Position numbers and translations under genes: made by a program | Notes under the pieces: model-generated | Databases searched by the model: none | What the model was told of the DNA's origin: nothing | Seen by the model: the letters and a program-made list of their open reading frames with translations, nothing else | Source: Vulcanimicrobiia bacterium | GTDB taxonomy: Bacteria; Eremiobacterota; Eremiobacteria; Baltobacterales; Baltobacteraceae | Length of the DNA: 14,736 nt | NCBI GenBank assembly: GCA_024281135.1 | Contig: JAMXLG010000391.1 | Location: 1-14,736 of the forward strand | Direction of reading: 5' to 3' | Shown: positions 13,486 through 14,736 of the stretch, piece after piece | How the letters are laid out: every line of letters begins with the position of its first letter | Position numbering within the stretch: position 1 is the stretch's first letter

Positions 13486-14596
13486 TTAGCGCAACGGTGG
13501 CAATTAGCGCGATAACCGCCGAAAGCTTCGAGTTCGGGAAGGCGGCAGCAACGATTCCGGCGCTAAGCCATAAAATCAAGATGACATAGCCTAGACGTGA
13601 GTCGTTCATTTCGGCAAGCGTAGGGATCGATCGCGCCCCTTCGACCTTAGCGCGCCGGATCCACCAAATAAACGGCACGATTCGTTGAAGGTATCCGGTT
13701 ACCGCTGTTCCGACAAAGAGCCAAAGCGCAATGATTGTCGCGAGGCGATCGTTGCCGATCGAGTACGCGATCGCAGCGATGACGGCGCTTGTAGCAGAGG
13801 AGAGTGTGTACGCGAGGGTCTCAGGCTGATACGCTGGATTGCGTACGCGAACGACGCGAAACAGCTCGACTAAGAACGGTATCAGCGAGACGACGAGCAG
13901 CCACCGTGCAAGCCCGCCTAGAAGCGAAACAGCGACGCCGATATGAACGCTGCGATTCGAAATGGCGATTCCTCGCTCGCGGTCGACGCGTTCGAACATT
14001 CTCAAGAGGCGAAGGGTGATCCCCACGATCAATGTGCCGAAGAATCCGCCGAGTCCGGCTAGCGCGTGGACATTCACAATTCGAAAGACGGAAATGCCGC
14101 GGTTCAGATCACTCGCCATGAACATTCCCAGGCCGATGGTAAGGACGAGCCACGCGATGCTTAGCGGTGCAGCCGCAGCGGCCGGTGGTGGAATGCGACC
14201 CCAGACGGTTCTGGCAAGCACGACAACTTCAAGCGTCAAGCCGGTGGCGTGAAGTGCGCCACCCGCGAACACACTTGAGAACGACAGGTTCGCAAAACCG
14301 TATACCAGCAGCCCGGTGCCGCTGAGCGCGAGAACGAGATGGACGTATGCGAGCTGCGGTAGTTTCAACGAGCTGAGCGACACGACCGGAATAAATTGGT
14401 AAAGCAAACCCAAGGCGATCGTCAGAAAAACCCCGACAGCTAAGGCGTGTAGAACCGCGAGCGGCTGAGGACTGGAGAAGATCGTCGCAACGATCGTCGC
14501 GATCAGCGTCAGAAGCGCAGCAGCAACAAACGACAGCGGAATAAATGGCGACGGAGCTTTGCCATGCTGGGAAGAATCGTAGGACTTAGCGTTCAT
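13403..14596 (-). CDS. Polytopic membrane protein with paired intramembrane His-Ala motifs, copy B
   Basis: A 397-residue integral membrane protein with about 11-12 hydrophobic segments, paralogous to copy A (10814-11986). Alignable landmarks, with copy A in brackets: L-A-V-L-H-A (His50; A His45), Y-Q-F-I-P-V (A: H-Q-L-V-P-V), I-V-N-V-H-A (His177; A His169), G-I-T-L-R-L-L-R-M-F (A: L-S-I-R-F-V-P-M-F), and T-G-Y-L-Q-R-I-V-P-F-I-W-W at 300-312 (A: F-G-Y-A-M-K-I-L-G-F-L-S-W). The N-terminal ~18 residues are polar and probably cytoplasmic. The start ATG overlaps the stop of a Crp/Fnr-family gene as ATGA, so the regulator and this protein are co-translated. Function unknown; an oxygen, NO or quinol-linked haem protein is a guess. 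The 3' end overlaps ispH by 83 bp. Confidence 0.85.
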   Translation of the reverse strand: MNAKSYDSSQHGKAPSPFIPLSFVAAALLTLIATIVATIFSSPQPLAVLHALAVGVFLTIALGLLYQFIPVVSLSSLKLPQLAYVHLVLALSGTGLLVYGFANLSFSSVFAGGALHATGLTLEVVVLARTVWGRIPPPAAAAAPLSIAWLVLTIGLGMFMASDLNRGISVFRIVNVHALAGLGGFFGTLIVGITLRLLRMFERVDRERGIAISNRSVHIGVAVSLLGGLARWLLVVSLIPFLVELFRVVRVRNPAYQPETLAYTLSSATSAVIAAIAYSIGNDRLATIIALWLFVGTAVTGYLQRIVPFIWWIRRAKVEGARSIPTLAEMNDSRLGYVILILWLSAGIVAAAFPNSKLSAVIALIATVALISQLVRPFVLKKRTQVSPEARADAGTS

Positions 14597-14736
14597 TGCG
14601 ATTGGGCAAACGTGCTGAGAACCGCACGGTCGAGGTGGGTGATTCGTCCGCCCCGGCGACGAATTGCGTGCGCGGACTCGAGTTCCGCGAGCGCGCGGCT
14701 CAGCACTTCTTTAGCAGTTCCGACCGCCGTCGCAAG
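14593..14736 (-). CDS. Crp/Fnr-family transcriptional regulator, C-terminal part (5' end outside window)
   Basis: The leftward frame is open from the window edge to a TGA at 14593-14595, giving the last 47 residues. They read as the end of a Crp-type winged HTH: L-A-T-A-V-G-T-A-K-E-V-L-S-R-A-L-A-E-L-E is the recognition helix region, with R-A-L as in many FNR/DNR members. Then come I-R-R-R-G-G-R-I-T-H-L-D and a short tail with V-L-S-T-F. The sensory half (cysteines for an Fe-S cluster, or haem or cyclic-nucleotide site) is not in the window, so the signal is unknown. It is coupled to the membrane protein by ATGA. It is the natural candidate to bind the TTGAY-N4-RTCAA sites at 1190 and 9947. 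Confidence 0.85.
   Translation of the reverse strand, partial: LATAVGTAKEVLSRALAELESAHAIRRRGGRITHLDRAVLSTFAQSQ

Noticed and set aside
1..14736. tRNA, rRNA, CRISPR arrays, insertion sequences, prophage or att sites
   Set aside because: No spaced direct repeats, transposase motifs, terminal inverted repeats or cloverleaf-like segments were seen on either strand.

Overview
The window (about 56% GC by eye, dense coding, no RNA genes, CRISPR arrays or insertion sequences seen) looks like chromosome from a diderm, free-living bacterium. It has a TonB-dependent outer-membrane receptor with an N-terminal carboxypeptidase-regulatory-like domain, an exported alpha/beta hydrolase, many one-component regulators, and IspH of the MEP isoprenoid pathway. 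Large receptors of this kind are common in Acidobacteriota and Eremiobacterota (WPS-2). I lean towards the latter, but this is inference from style, not proof.

Left part (1-1300): the 3' end of a TetR-family regulator, a SpoIIAA/SEC14-like small protein, and a convergent small gene of unknown function. That small gene has a perfect FNR-type palindrome (TTGAT-N4-ATCAA) about 60 bp upstream of its start.

Middle part (1300-9925): four genes run leftwards: exported alpha/beta hydrolase, cytoplasmic alpha/beta hydrolase, AraC-family regulator, 1186-residue TonB-dependent receptor. They look like an uptake-and-hydrolysis locus for an unknown ligand. A TetR regulator diverges from the first hydrolase and appears to have a leaderless mRNA. 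Two bases after it comes a short XRE-NB-ARC-like regulator.

Right part (9925-14736), the most unusual: a tightly packed rightward operon of Rieske ferredoxin, DUF2249, DUF2249, polytopic histidine-containing membrane protein, DUF2249, DUF59 (Fe-S assembly type) and ispH, joined mostly by ATGA overlaps. A perfect CRP/FNR-type dyad (TTGAC-N4-GTCAA) lies exactly where a class II activator site should be. Converging on it is a second operon: the C-terminus of a Crp/Fnr-family regulator, coupled by ATGA to a paralogue of the membrane protein. I read the two operons together as one candidate redox, nitric-oxide or Fe-S-stress module that has drawn in the Fe-S enzyme IspH. The two FNR-like sites tie the small unknown gene near position 1100 to the same control.
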